DNA of 64,000 bases from Clitoria ternatea (lineage: Eukaryota; Streptophyta; Magnoliopsida; Fabales; Fabaceae): the NCBI GenBank assembly GCA_037962975.1, contig CM075669.1, positions 188,302,501-188,366,500 of the forward strand, in the 5' to 3' direction. Below, piece after piece: positions 35,206-45,437 of the stretch. The notes under the pieces are model-generated. The model worked only from the letters and a program-made list of their open reading frames with translations, did no database searches and had not been told where the DNA came from. The number at the start of each line of letters is the position of its first letter. Within the stretch, counting starts at the first letter, position 1. The translations under genes were made by a program, and so were the position numbers.

Positions 35206-37151
35206 CATCCCTTCTGATATTATTTCTTTTCAACTTGATATTATCCAATTTACAAGAAATTTTTTGCTTTTATTAATTAGTTACAACTATTTAGACTTAA
35301 AAAGAAATAGAGACAGACCTACACATAGAGCCAACAATAGCATGGAGTCCGGGACAACAGACTCAAGCTAGAAAATAGAGACAGACTTAAACTAGAGAGG
35401 CAGCAACAGAATTGGACTCGCACAGTCATAGACCTAAAATAAATCAATAATAGCATACTCAAAAATAGGAGTTGCGAAAATATCATAATCACGTATAGCT
35501 GACTCAAATTAAAGCATAGTTAGATTCTTAGATAGTAGAAATAGACCTAGGTATATATATGTAACCAGATCAGACTGAAATATAGAAACAGTAGCCAGAC
35601 TCATAGAGTTAGAAACTACAAGCTTAATAGTAGTAATAACAGACTTAGCCCATATGCCACTGTAGCAAGTCCATATAAAAACACATTAGCAGACCCAACT
35701 ATAGAGTCAACAGACTCGTACAGTCAGAAGTAACAAATTCAAATTAGCAAGCAGGAACAGTAAACTCACACCCGTATACTAAAGGGCCACTAGACTCATG
35801 GCAGAACAACCACAACAAACTTAGCTATAGAATTCACAGACTGAAGACAAAAACAGTCACACAAGAGACTTAAAAGAACTACAACTACAACAAACTTATT
35901 CCATAAAACAACGGATCTAAAATACACACAGCTATAAAAGATTCATGAGCAACAACAGACTTGCAATGATAGAAACATAACTCGTGTACATACTAGCAAC
36001 AAACTAAACCATAAGTAATCACAACAGACTTAATATATGTAAGCAGCTTCAACATACTCATGGTGAGACAAACTCAACCATCAGTAATCACAACAGACTC
36101 AACATATATATAAGCAGTTGCAACATACTTATGGTGACAGGAGTAGAGACTCAAGTAAAATCAATTACAATAGATAATGTATGTATCAACTGTAACAGAC
36201 TTATGGTTACAAACCTAGCAAACTTGAATTGTAGAACAACACTAAACTTAACAGTAATTATACTGCCAAAAGCAACAAACTTTTTAGTATTTCTATTGTA
36301 AACGTCAACAGACTTATTAGTAATCCTGTCAAAAACAACAGACTCACATATTATTTACTTAATTATTATTAATTCATCAATTCCATCATTATTATTAAAC
36401 TAACCACAATATGGCTTAATGCCATTCAACATCCAGACTTAAATACACAGACTTAGACACTTAATAATGCAATCACCTATAACATGCCCAGACTCAACAC
36501 ACACATAAACACGTAATTGTATATAATATACTTCATGGCTTAGTCCAGTACACTCAATTCACCATATTCAGTATTAAACCTTCATTATCACATCATAGCT
36601 AAATTAAGAATTCAAGAAAACATACTAGAAATACAAAATTCATCAACAATTATATTACAAACACATAGCCTTCACTCTCTTCCTTGGCATTAGCTTCTCA
36701 CTTGGCGCTTCCCTCTGGGGTATCCATGATCTCTTTGTCATTGGTCAATAAAAATTTGACAACAACAAAGGTGGATGCTGGAAATCATTAGTTAATATAG
36801 AACTTAATATATATAAGTGAAAAAGATATAACATAACCTTATATATTCATTTACTCTCCCTCAAATCTCTTTACTCTTTCAATCAGAATAATCCAATAAA
36901 TACCACTGTTCAGCATATATATTCAATCATCAATGACACTAGTCATACAAAATCACCACCAACCACTCGGGCTATCCATAAACTCATGCATACCAATATA
37001 GTTCCATTTAATTTCAAATACACCATTAAATCAATAATCATCACATTCATCATACATTATTAAATGTAAATGATGCAAATCACGACTAACTCTTATCCAA
37101 ATACATTAGACTCGCTAGTATTTGAATACTAAAAGGATCAACCTCCAACTA
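35206..37151 (-). mobile_element. Long LTR, minus orientation, left segment
   Basis: Left part of the LTR that resumes at 53088 and ends with TGTAACGTCC (minus) at 54612; the Ogre-like element sits between, flanked by GGGGT. It contains a degenerate array of CAGACTTA/CAGACTCA words (35300-36640). Pieces resemble the solo LTR at 27892-30425 in reverse. The exact left end is uncertain. No gene. Confidence 0.55.
35300..36640 (-). repeat. Degenerate AGACT(T/C)A array
   Basis: The words AACAGACTTA, CAGACTCA and AGACTTAA recur dozens of times at spacings of about 20-60 bases, separated by A-rich sequence. The array sits where the related LTRs have their CCGAGTG arrays. Confidence 0.65.
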
Positions 37152-37156
37152 GGGGT
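37152..37156. repeat. Target-site duplication GGGGT, left
   Basis: GGGGT before TGTCGCGACC, repeated at 53083-53087. Confidence 0.85.
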
Positions 37157-37499
37157 TGTCGCGACCGGGATCGCGGCGGTACGGCCGACCCTCAAAACGA
37201 TGATTTTTTTTTGGTTCGAAAAGAAAAAAAAACAGGGAGTCGCCACCAATATTTTTTAAGATAAAATACTGGGAAAACCTTTTGTTAAAGCATTGGTTAT
37301 AAAAATGAAATTCCTCGTTCGGGAGTCTAATTACAGGTGAGGAAGGTATTAGCACCTCACAACTGTCCGTTATAAAAACGGTTACCTCAATATGATAGCG
37401 CGCATTATAATTAGGCCAATAATTTTTTAACTTCTTCGTGAAAAGAAAATATACGAGATGACAAAATATACAAAAATAAACACGGAATACTTACATGAG

Positions 37500-37610
37500 A
37501 TTAACAGGACGTCTCGCCCAAATTAAACTCGCTCCACCTTTTTTAAGAAAAAGATATTATATATAAAAAATGAGATTAACAGGACGTCTCGTCCAAATTA
37601 AACTCGCTCC
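37500..37610. repeat. Tandem duplication found only in the left Ogre-like LTR
   Basis: TTAACAGGACGTCTCG followed by CCAAATTAAACTCGCTCC occurs at 37501-37535 and again at 37576-37610. The right LTR has one copy (49254-49288). A third, diverged copy lies in the internal region at 42217-42249. Confidence 0.75.
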
Positions 37611-37616
37611 TCCTTT

Positions 37617-37660
37617 TTTTTAAAATAAAAAATAAATAAATAAATAAATAAATAAAAAGT
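37617..37660. repeat. (AAAT)n microsatellite
   Basis: About eight AAAT units; the right LTR has a shorter run (about 49313-49332). Confidence 0.8.
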
Positions 37661-38852
37661 AATAAAAATTGCAATAATAATAACAATAATAATAATTATT
37701 ACACCTTTTATACTAGTCTGAATAGAATGTGTGAAGCACTTATTTTTATTAATATTTATCAATCAATAGATATTAATTGATAATTGAAAAGGGAGACAAA
37801 GTCATTGAAGAGCAATTAAATCAACAGAAAATAAATAAATACAAGTACTAAAAAAATGAGGGAGAAGAGTGGGACCGGTGTAATGTAGGAGGAGGTGGGC
37901 GGTGTGACGAGGGAAAGAGAGAGAAAGAGAACTGGGTGGTGTTTTGGATTTAAGGAAGCTGGGCGGTGTGGTGTGAAGGGAAGGACGGTGTGGAGGTTTA
38001 AGAGAGGGACAGCGTTGGGTGAGGAGTGAGGGGAGTGTTGGTAAGGATTCTGAGGGGTGTTGGACGGTATAGAGAGGGACGGTGTTGAGAGGGGGACGGT
38101 ATGGATGAGAGGAGAGAGGGACAGCATTTGGGAGGAGTGAGTGAGGACGGTGTTGGTGAGGATTCTGAGGGGTGTTGGGCGGTATGGAGAGGGACGGTGT
38201 TGAGAGGGGAACAGTGTGGATGAGAGGAGAGAGGGACAGCGTTTGGGAGGAGTGAGTGAGGACAGTTGTGAGGAGATAGGGACGGTGTGGGTTTTAGGAG
38301 GAGCTGGGCGATGTGAGGGAGAGCAGGACGGTGTGAAGAAGAAAAGGGACGAGTGAGAGAGGGCAGTAGTGAGAGAGTGGAAGACGGTGTGGAGAGGATG
38401 AGGGACGATGTTGAGTTTGAGGGAGGCTGGGCCGAATGAAGAGAGGAAGAAGGACGAGTGAGAGAGAAGACAGTTTTGAGAGAGGATTTGAGGGGCTGGT
38501 TTTAGAGGAGAGTGAGGGCGGTGTGATGCAGGAGGAGAAGGAGGGAGTGTACGGGTTTAAGGGGAGTGTGTTGGGTGAGGTGTAGAGAGAGAGAGGGGAC
38601 AGTGTGGTGTAGGAAGGGAGGGACGGTGTAAAGAGAGTGAGGGGCTTTGTGTTGGTGGAGGAGAAGGAGGGTACGGTGTGGAGAAGAAGGAAGTTGGGAC
38701 AGTGGAGAGAGGAAGAGGGACGTTGGAGTGAAAGGAGAGGGCTGTATGGTTTTTGAGGAGAGGGACAGTGGAGTTTTTTTTAAAGCTCTGTTTCTTCTAC
38801 CTAAAGAAAATGCTTCCTCCTCCTCCGTTTTTTTCTTCAGTTCTCTCCTCCC

Positions 38853-38862
38853 CTATTTATAG
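38853..38862 (-). promoter_or_regulatory. TATA box in the left Ogre-like LTR
   Basis: Minus strand CTATAAATAG, identical in the right LTR at 50530-50539. In the right (5') LTR it would start the element's transcript a few tens of bases downstream. Confidence 0.6.
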
Positions 38863-39059
38863 AAGTGGGGAGCCTTGTCAATCAGTGGCAAGTGGGCTTT
38901 TTTATTAATTTTTTTGTGCCAGCCGCCCCACAATCACAACTTGCAGACAGCCTGGATGATGACAGCTATAGGGAACGGTGGAGAGACAGCCTGGATGTTG
39001 TCAGCCGCCCCTTCATAAGTCAAAGATCCACTTGGATAGTGGAAATCCAAGTCAACAAG

Positions 39060-41330
39060 GACCTTCGGTGGAAATATGGGTCGGTTTTCACCTTCTCTCC
39101 AAAATCCGAGTGGAAAAGGTGCCTTTTGTGCACAAGACCGAGTGGAAAAGTTCCCTTTTATACACAAGAGTGAGTGGAAAAATTTGCTTTTTGTACACAA
39201 GACCGAGTGAAATCCAGTCGGTGTTGAGGTTGTGAAGAGAGCTGGACGTATTATTGAAACATTCAATCGGAACCGAGTAAAGAATGACTCGGAACTGATT
39301 GAAAAGTGATTCACCCGGTACTGATTAAAAAGTGGCTCGGTACTGACTAAAGATCGGCTCACTCGGTGCTGACTGAAAAGGACTCAGTTCTGATTGAAGA
39401 GGGCTCACTCGGTATTCATCCACAGAGAGTCAATCCGAATGGAGTCGATGGTGTTCATACACAAAAGACCAAGTGGAATCACTCTGCTCATATAAAAGAC
39501 CGAGTGGGAATTAATCCGAGAAGAATAAATGCCCTCATAGGGAAGGTCGAGTGAAAGCTGGAATCCACAAGTCGGATTTGACCTCTGTCACTCGGTGTGG
39601 GATTGAATTGGCAGCTCATTGACTCAGAAATGGTTTTCCGAGAAGCATTACTCAGGACTTTTGTTGCTTTTACTCGGTGTTGATTGGCCCGAACGTATCA
39701 CTGTTTAAAGCACTCAATCGGAGTTACTTCAATTGGAGGGGCTTTATTTGGCAGTACTTCTCTTTGAAGTATTCACTCGGTCTCTCTGCTTGATTCAGTC
39801 AGGAGCTTCTGGAAGTCCTTTTTACTTGATTCAATCGGAACTTCAAAAATATTCTGCTCGGCTGTTGTGGTTTGAGGGGATGAGTGAAGAGTGACTCTGA
39901 TTAAAACATTTAATCAGAACCGACTGAAGAGAGACTCGGAACCGATTCTTGCCCTATTGAGAAGTGTTCATTCAAATGATGCACTCGGACACCTTCACTC
40001 GGAAGTTCGAGTTGATTTTTACTAGGAATTGGCTTCAGTCGTCAATCAACTCACTCAAAATCGGATATACCTTTCACTCAGAATTTTGAATTTCAAGATT
40101 CTGGAGATTCCTTTTCTTTGCCCAAAATGCCATCTGTTCTGAATAAAACCACTCGGAGATCTCTTTATAAACGTGTTCATTTCAATGACTTTTTCTGCTC
40201 AGAATCAAATCACTCGGGAGTCGGCCTCATACTCAAATCACTCGGGAGTTGGGCTCGGAATGGTTTCAATCAGTACCTCCTAAAATGTCTCACCCGGCTT
40301 CTAAAAACGAACCATTCGGAAAGATCTGTGGGAGTCATTCAGTCGACTCTTTCTTCACTCCACCCGTACACATTCATTCGGAAACCCGACTGGCTTCTCA
40401 CTCGGAATTGCCTTCGGTCGTCAATCATTCCATTCGGTTGTTTTCACTCGGGAATCATCCTTAGGAATAGTTTCACTCGTCAATCAACAGTTCAGATGCA
40501 TTCACTTGGAGTTGGTCTTATTTTCCAATCGGGATGGTTTCACTTGTCATCCATCATTTGGATGCATTCACTCGGAACCGACCCTACGGATGCATTCACT
40601 CGGAACTGACCCTATTCACTAAGATGTGTTCATTCGGAGTCAGTTTTGTTCTCAATCAGCCCTCGGATATACTCATTCGGGAGTCAGATTTGTTTTTACT
40701 CAAAACAGCTTCAGTCGGAGATTATTCACTCGGATATACTTTCCTTGGAATCTCACTTGGGCTTAGTTTGAAACATTGAGAGAGTCTACCCAAGGTGATT
40801 CGCTTGGAAATATCCCTGCCCAAAAAAACATTCATTCAAAGTCAGAGTCTCCACTCGGAGGTACTTCAGTCAGGAATTCAACACTCGGGTGCATCTTTGC
40901 CTGAGAGGCTTCAATCTGGATTTCACCACTCGGATGTATCTTTGCTTGAGAGGTATTTCCCTCGGACTCAAACCATTCAAAAATTCCCTATTCGCAGACA
41001 TCTCACTCGGAAATGATCATTCGGACATATAGAAATTGAGTCTCTGTCCAAAAAGATACTCACTCAGTCTGAGACTTTCCTTCATTCAGAGTAGTTCCTT
41101 TTGAAGCCCACTCGGAAATGATCATTCAGATATAAGGAAGTCTTTACTCTGTTAGGAAGTAACCTTCTCGGAAGCAGTCCACTCAGAAACTGTCAGTCGG
41201 AGACATTCCACTCGAAATTTCACTCGGTAACGGCTGACTCGGATATCTCACTCGGTAACAGCTATTTTCACTCGGAAATAGCCATTTTTCACTCAGAAAT
41301 CATCATTCTGAGTGATTCCACTCGGCAAAT
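39060..41330. repeat. CACTCGGA (CCGAGTG) array, left LTR
   Basis: TCACTCGGA and variants CACTTGG, CACTCAG, CATTCGG recur many dozens of times, on average every 20-40 bases. In the first few hundred bases the reverse form CCGAGTGG/GACCGAGTGA dominates; from about 39700 the CACTCGG form does. Confidence 0.8.
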
Positions 41331-41389
41331 CATTCAGAGATGAAGTCCAGTCCTCTCAGAATTCTTTCCACTTGGATCGGACCGAAAGA

Positions 41390-41486
41390 GGTGTTCATAG
41401 ATGCCCCTCTTTACTTCTTTTTCACAAGAGAAACACGAAGTTTTCGTGTTTTTTTGAAGTGAAAAGGAAGTAAAGATATGAACACC
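41390..41486. repeat. Long imperfect hairpin over the 3' LTR edge and polypurine tract
   Basis: GGTGTTCATA (41390-41399, last ten bases of the LTR) and TTTACTTCTTTTTCAC (41411-41426) are mirrored by GTGAAAAGGAAGTAAA (41459-41474) and TATGAACACC (41477-41486). An inner stem AACACGAA/TTCGTGTT closes the loop. The arms cover both the LTR terminus and the purine tract. Confidence 0.75.
41400..41414 (-). promoter_or_regulatory. Polypurine tract of the Ogre-like element
   Basis: Minus strand GTAAAGAGGGGCATC directly abuts the 3' LTR. It is the likely primer for plus-strand synthesis. Confidence 0.7.
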
Positions 41487-41730
41487 GATGTAGGGGTGAG
41501 GTGGGTCCTCTTGATCGTTATGGCGTCTGACGGTGTTGGCCGTCTCGAGTTGTTGTGACCTTTTCCTCTTTAAACACGAGCATTTTCCACATCTGTCTCT
41601 CTCTTTTTCTTTTTCTTCTTCTTCCTTTTTTTTTTGTTTTTGTTTTTGTTTTTTTTTTTTTGAGTTCTGAATGGACCGGGAAGAAATGTCTTTCAGTTTA
41701 CAGGAGGTGAGAAGATCGGGATTGACTCCC

Positions 41731-42174
41731 GGTAGACTGGAAGGTAAAGGTTGCCTTCATAGGCGACTGGAAAGTAAAGGGTGCCTGCATAGGCGAATGG
41801 AAAGTAAAGGGTGCCTGCATAGGCGAATGGAAAGTAAAGGGTGCCTGAATAGGCGAATGGAAAGTAAAGGGTGCCTGAATAGGCGAACGGAAAGTAAAGG
41901 GTGCCTGAATAGGCGAACGGAAAGTAAAGGGTGCCTGAATAGGCGAACGGAAAGTAAAGGGTGCCTGAATAGGCGGATGGAAAGTAAAGGGTGCCTGAAT
42001 AGGCGAATGGAAAGTAAAGGGTGCCTGAATAGGCGAACAGAAAGTAAAGGGTGCCTGAATAGGCGAACGGAAAGTAAAGGGTGCCTGAATAGGCAAATGG
42101 AAAGTAAAGGGTGCCTGCATAGGCGAATGGAAAGTAAAGGGTGCCTGAATAGGCAAATGGAAAGTAAAGGGTGT
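41731..42174 (-). repeat. 30-bp tandem repeat in the 3' untranslated region
   Basis: Fourteen full copies plus a partial copy of a 30-base unit (AGGCGAATGGAAAGTAAAGG then GTGCCTGAAT), very homogeneous. Because 30 is a multiple of three and no stop is included, it is open in several frames on both strands and gives 150-190-residue pseudo-proteins (RMESKGCLNR or YSGTLYFPFA repeats). It is not a gene. Confidence 0.9.
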
Positions 42175-42261
42175 GGGGTTGACCCTCGGTTGATAGGAAA
42201 TGCAAAGATTGGAAGAGCTAACAGGACGTCTTGTCTGAATTAACTCACTAGACCTAAAGGC

Positions 42262-42835
42262 TCATGGCAATGCCCCAGCTTGACATGACTGAAGGTTCTT
42301 GGGGAATTGCTCCTTGAATGAGAGAGAGTGATCCTGGGGTGATGCCCCAGTTTGTCATGATTTAAAGGAATCTTGGGGAACTGCTCCTTGACTAAAACAG
42401 AAGAAATCCTGGGGTGATGCCCTAGTTTGAGATGGTTTGAAGAAGCCTTGGGGAACTGCCCCTTGGCGGAAAGAAAATGGACCAGGGGTGATGCCCCGGT
42501 TTGACATGACTGAAGGTTGTTGGGGAACTACCCCTTGAATGAACAAAAGAAATCTGGGGAGATACCCCAGTTTGAGTTGTTTAAGAAGTGTAATTTTACT
42601 GGGGAAGGATTTGGTGATTCGGGGTACTGTCTCTTTGGGTGAAAGAGAATGAACCTGGGGTGATGCCCCAGTTTGAAGTATCTGCCTCGAAACCTTGGGG
42701 AACTGCCCCTTAAGCAATAAGAAATGATCCTGGGGTGATGCCCCAGTTTGATTTATTTGGGAAGTGTAATTCCACTGGAGAAGGATTGATGACTAAGGGC
42801 ATTGCCCCTTGATCGGTAAGGGAAAATCTGGGGCC
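42262..42835 (-). repeat. 72-75-bp tandem repeat with GC hairpins
   Basis: About 7-8 diverged copies of a unit containing TTGGGGAACTGCCCCTTG and CCTGGGGTGATGCCCCAG. Each unit holds two short inverted repeats (GGGG...CCCC). Confidence 0.75.
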
Positions 42836-43069
42836 CACCTGGTATGTGTGGATTCACTAAAAGAAGTGTGCTGGGGCTCTTTTGGGGAGAGTTCTTCTAA
42901 GCCTGATTAGAAAAATGTTCTTATTAGGGGGAAGAAGATGATCTGAATTTTTGGCTCACCGGGAAAGAGTTTGGTGATCCTGCTGAGGGAGAGAATTTTT
43001 GCTAGAAACAATCTTTGGGCTTGGGAAGGGACACACTAGACTGTCAGAATGTATCAGGTAGATTCCTTG

Positions 43070-43500
43070 GAAGGGAGTTTGAAGAAGTGTCAGCTTTGGC
43101 AGTTGAGAAGAAGACTTCAAGAAGTGCCAACTTTGGCGATCTAAGGAAGGAGTTCTGAGAAGTGCCAACTTTGGCGGTTGAAGAAGAGATTTTGAAAAAT
43201 GCCAACTTTGGCGATTTGGGGAAAGAATTCTGAGAAGCGCCAACTTTGGTAGTTGAAGAAGAGATTTTGAGCAGTACCAACCTTGGCAATTCAAGGAAAG
43301 GATTCTGAAGAGTGCCAGCTCTGGCGATTAAGGAGAAGACTTTGAGAGGTGCCAGCTTTGGCAGTTTGAGGAAGAGATTTTGAAAAATGCCAACTTTGGC
43401 GATTTGGGGAAAGAATTCTGAGAAGCACCAACTTTGGCGATTTGAGGAAAGAATTCTGAGAAGTGCCAACTTTGGCAATTTGAGGAAGGGACTTGAAGGA
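43070..43500 (-). repeat. 37-38-bp tandem repeat
   Basis: About 11 copies of AAGTGCCAACTTTGGCGATT plus a purine-rich linker (GAGGAAGAGATTTTGAG-like). GCCAACTTTGGC is itself a near-perfect palindrome. Minus-strand open frames here are repeat artefacts. Confidence 0.8.
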
Positions 43501-45011
43501 CTTGATTGAGGTGTCAATACTTGACATAACTGTCTGTTATAATAACCTGCAGAAAAAAGGTTAGTAGTGCAAAGTAAAATTCAAAAACAGGGTAGGTCCT
43601 GTGAAATTGCGACCCTTAGGATAACTCATGGATAGAGGAGAATGAAAGAGGCGATCATAGCTTTGAAGCACGTGCCTGGCTGAGTCTTCGTGATGATTAT
43701 CTAAGATGAGGTCGAGTAGTGGGAGCGTCTTGTTCCTCACGACTTTAAATGTTCACCATTCTTTCATTTTACTTTTATAAAAACACAATGTTTTATCAGA
43801 TCAATGCAATTCATAACACGTATCGAAAAAAGGATAAATTTTATTCATGTATGTCAAACAGAACACAGAGAATGGACAACGGGGAAATAGATGGGATGAA
43901 ATAAAGTTACATAGGACAGGTCAAGGTCAGGGGAAACAGGGAAGGTTCAAGGATCCTCCAGTGAATTCCTGAGACTAGTGAGAACCTTAATCCCACATCA
44001 CAACCTCAAGTACATCATTCAACTCTGCTTTTGAGAGGGTAGTTTGACCATGATCCACAAGCCTCAGTTTGCACGTTTTGCATTGGGAACTTTAGTTACT
44101 CTGCCGAAATCTTGACCCTAATTTTTACCTGAGCCGCCTTTTCAGGTTTTCAACCCACCAGGTTGCTCTAACTTTTGCCTAGGCCGCCCTTTCAGGTTTT
44201 CAGCCTAGCGAGCTTTTCATTTTCTTTATAATGTGTTTTTCTCTTCTTGTTCATTTTTGGCTCAATCTTTTATAGTAAAAAGTTGAAACTGATCACACTC
44301 CAATTAAGTCTGCCTATCCTTTTCCACATTTAGTTTGATCCTTTGGGGAGCTGATGTCACTTCAAATAGGAGACTCTACTCCTATGCCATGTACCCAAGG
44401 AAATATTGGTGAGTCTTTTTGGCATCGATGAGAGGGAATTACTTTGAGTTATCATTTTATTTTATTTTATTTTGTTTTTTTTCTTCTTTTTTTGTTTTGT
44501 TTTTTCTTTTTTCCTTTTTTTCTTTTTTTTTGTTTTTTTTCTAATCCCCTTAATGACGCAACGACTCAATCTGACAGACTATTTCCTTGGCTACATGGGC
44601 ATGAGGAATGGCGCACTCTTTAGGGTTGAGGTGTTGATGATGACAAGAATACAAGTTCTTGGCCTATCGACATTCATTCCCCAATACAGAAAATGACAGC
44701 TTGCTTGATGACCTGGACGTAACCAGCTTTCCCCACTTGGTATATGCATTAGACCTCAAGCTTGATTCTATTTTTAAATTTTTATTTTTCTTTTCATTTA
44801 TTTTTTTTTGTTTTGTTTTTTTTATTTTTTTATTTTTTTTCGGCAAAGTCTCCCTCAATTGCCTCTATCTATGTTGGTGACTGTTGAAGTTTCCTTAAAT
44901 GACTGGCCTACCACTTGTCCAATTTGGGACTTGGCCATGTTGTCATTCCATAGATTCCCGCAAAATGCCTCCTGGTATGTTGCCCCTGTGATTCCTTCAG
45001 TTGTTCTTGAC
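43501..45011 (-). other. Non-coding internal stretch of the Ogre-like element
   Basis: Sits where pol should be. It contains two copies of a roughly 65-base unit with GAGCCGCC/AGGCCGCC TTTCAGGTTTTCA (44120-44215), two T-rich runs (44457-44545 and 44770-44850), and no reverse transcriptase or integrase motif on either strand. Confidence 0.6.
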
Positions 45012-45233
45012 TTAGGGGTATTCTTTAACCTCTTGTTCTAACAATCTTGTTAACTTGTGTGATGGCTCACAGGTTTCCCTACCTTCTTCGTCGGCATAGT
45101 CGACTGGGTGATCGAAATCGTGAAACGGGATTGTGATTTCACTAGTCTCAAGAGGATCATTTTCGGATCTGCAATTTAGCGCATTATGGTAAAAAATAAA
45201 AAGAGGAACAAGCAAGTAAAGAAAATGAATCAA
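45012..45233 (-). pseudogene. Ogre-type pol remnant after a splice acceptor
   Basis: The minus strand has a pyrimidine-rich stretch and GCTAAATTGCAG ending at 45169, then an open stretch from 45168 to the stop at 45012. Its pieces ITIPFHDFDHPVDYADEE and KLTRLLEQE look like the acidic spacer that precedes reverse transcriptase in Tat/Ogre polyproteins. Ogre elements are known to splice an intron just upstream of this part, which fits the acceptor seen. After LEQEVKEYP the similarity stops and no catalytic domain follows, so the enzyme portion is deleted. Confidence 0.6.
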
Positions 45234-45437
45234 AGCAAGGATAAAGGGATGAAAATTTTTTTTTGAATTTTGATACGCATTTATTGATTGACTGGTAAAA
45301 CAAGTTTTTTTTCGCCCTTATTACATGAAAAGTCCCAAAGCCTTAGGCATAGCAGAGGGATAATCAAGACATTAAGGCAATGATAAATTATTTTGGTGAA
45401 TCATTTAAGAATCGTAGGGAGTTCGACAGCCTCCCAA

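Larger units (their letters stand above)
37157..41399 (-). repeat. Left (3') LTR of the Ogre-like element
   Basis: Plus-strand ends are TGTCGCGACC and GGTGTTCATA (CA decayed to TA). Contents: (AAAT)n run near 37624-37655, a GGACGGTGT-rich GC stretch (37855-38760), a TATA-like CTATTTATAG at 38853-38862 (promoter on the minus strand) and a dense CACTCGGA array (39060-41330). It differs from the right LTR by an internal duplication near 37500-37610. Open frames such as 38934-39362 (minus) and 40118-40609 (plus) come from the array and are not genes. Confidence 0.85.

Noticed and set aside
38934..39362. 142-residue minus-strand frame, repeated at 50611-51039
   Set aside because: Made of CCGAGTG array sequence in both LTRs; no start context or domain.
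41731..42174. Regular 30-bp direct repeats resembling a CRISPR array
   Set aside because: There are no spacers between repeats, no cas genes, and the context is a plant retrotransposon.
41671..42243. Open frames of 150-190 residues on both strands
   Set aside because: Products of a 30-bp tandem repeat without stop codons; open in several frames at once.
43044..43527. Minus-strand frames of 78-157 residues
   Set aside because: Read-through of the 37-38-bp tandem repeat; the peptide only repeats PKLALL/NRQSW-like words.
44457..44880. Phe-rich frames in T-runs
   Set aside because: Simple-sequence translation of poly-T stretches.
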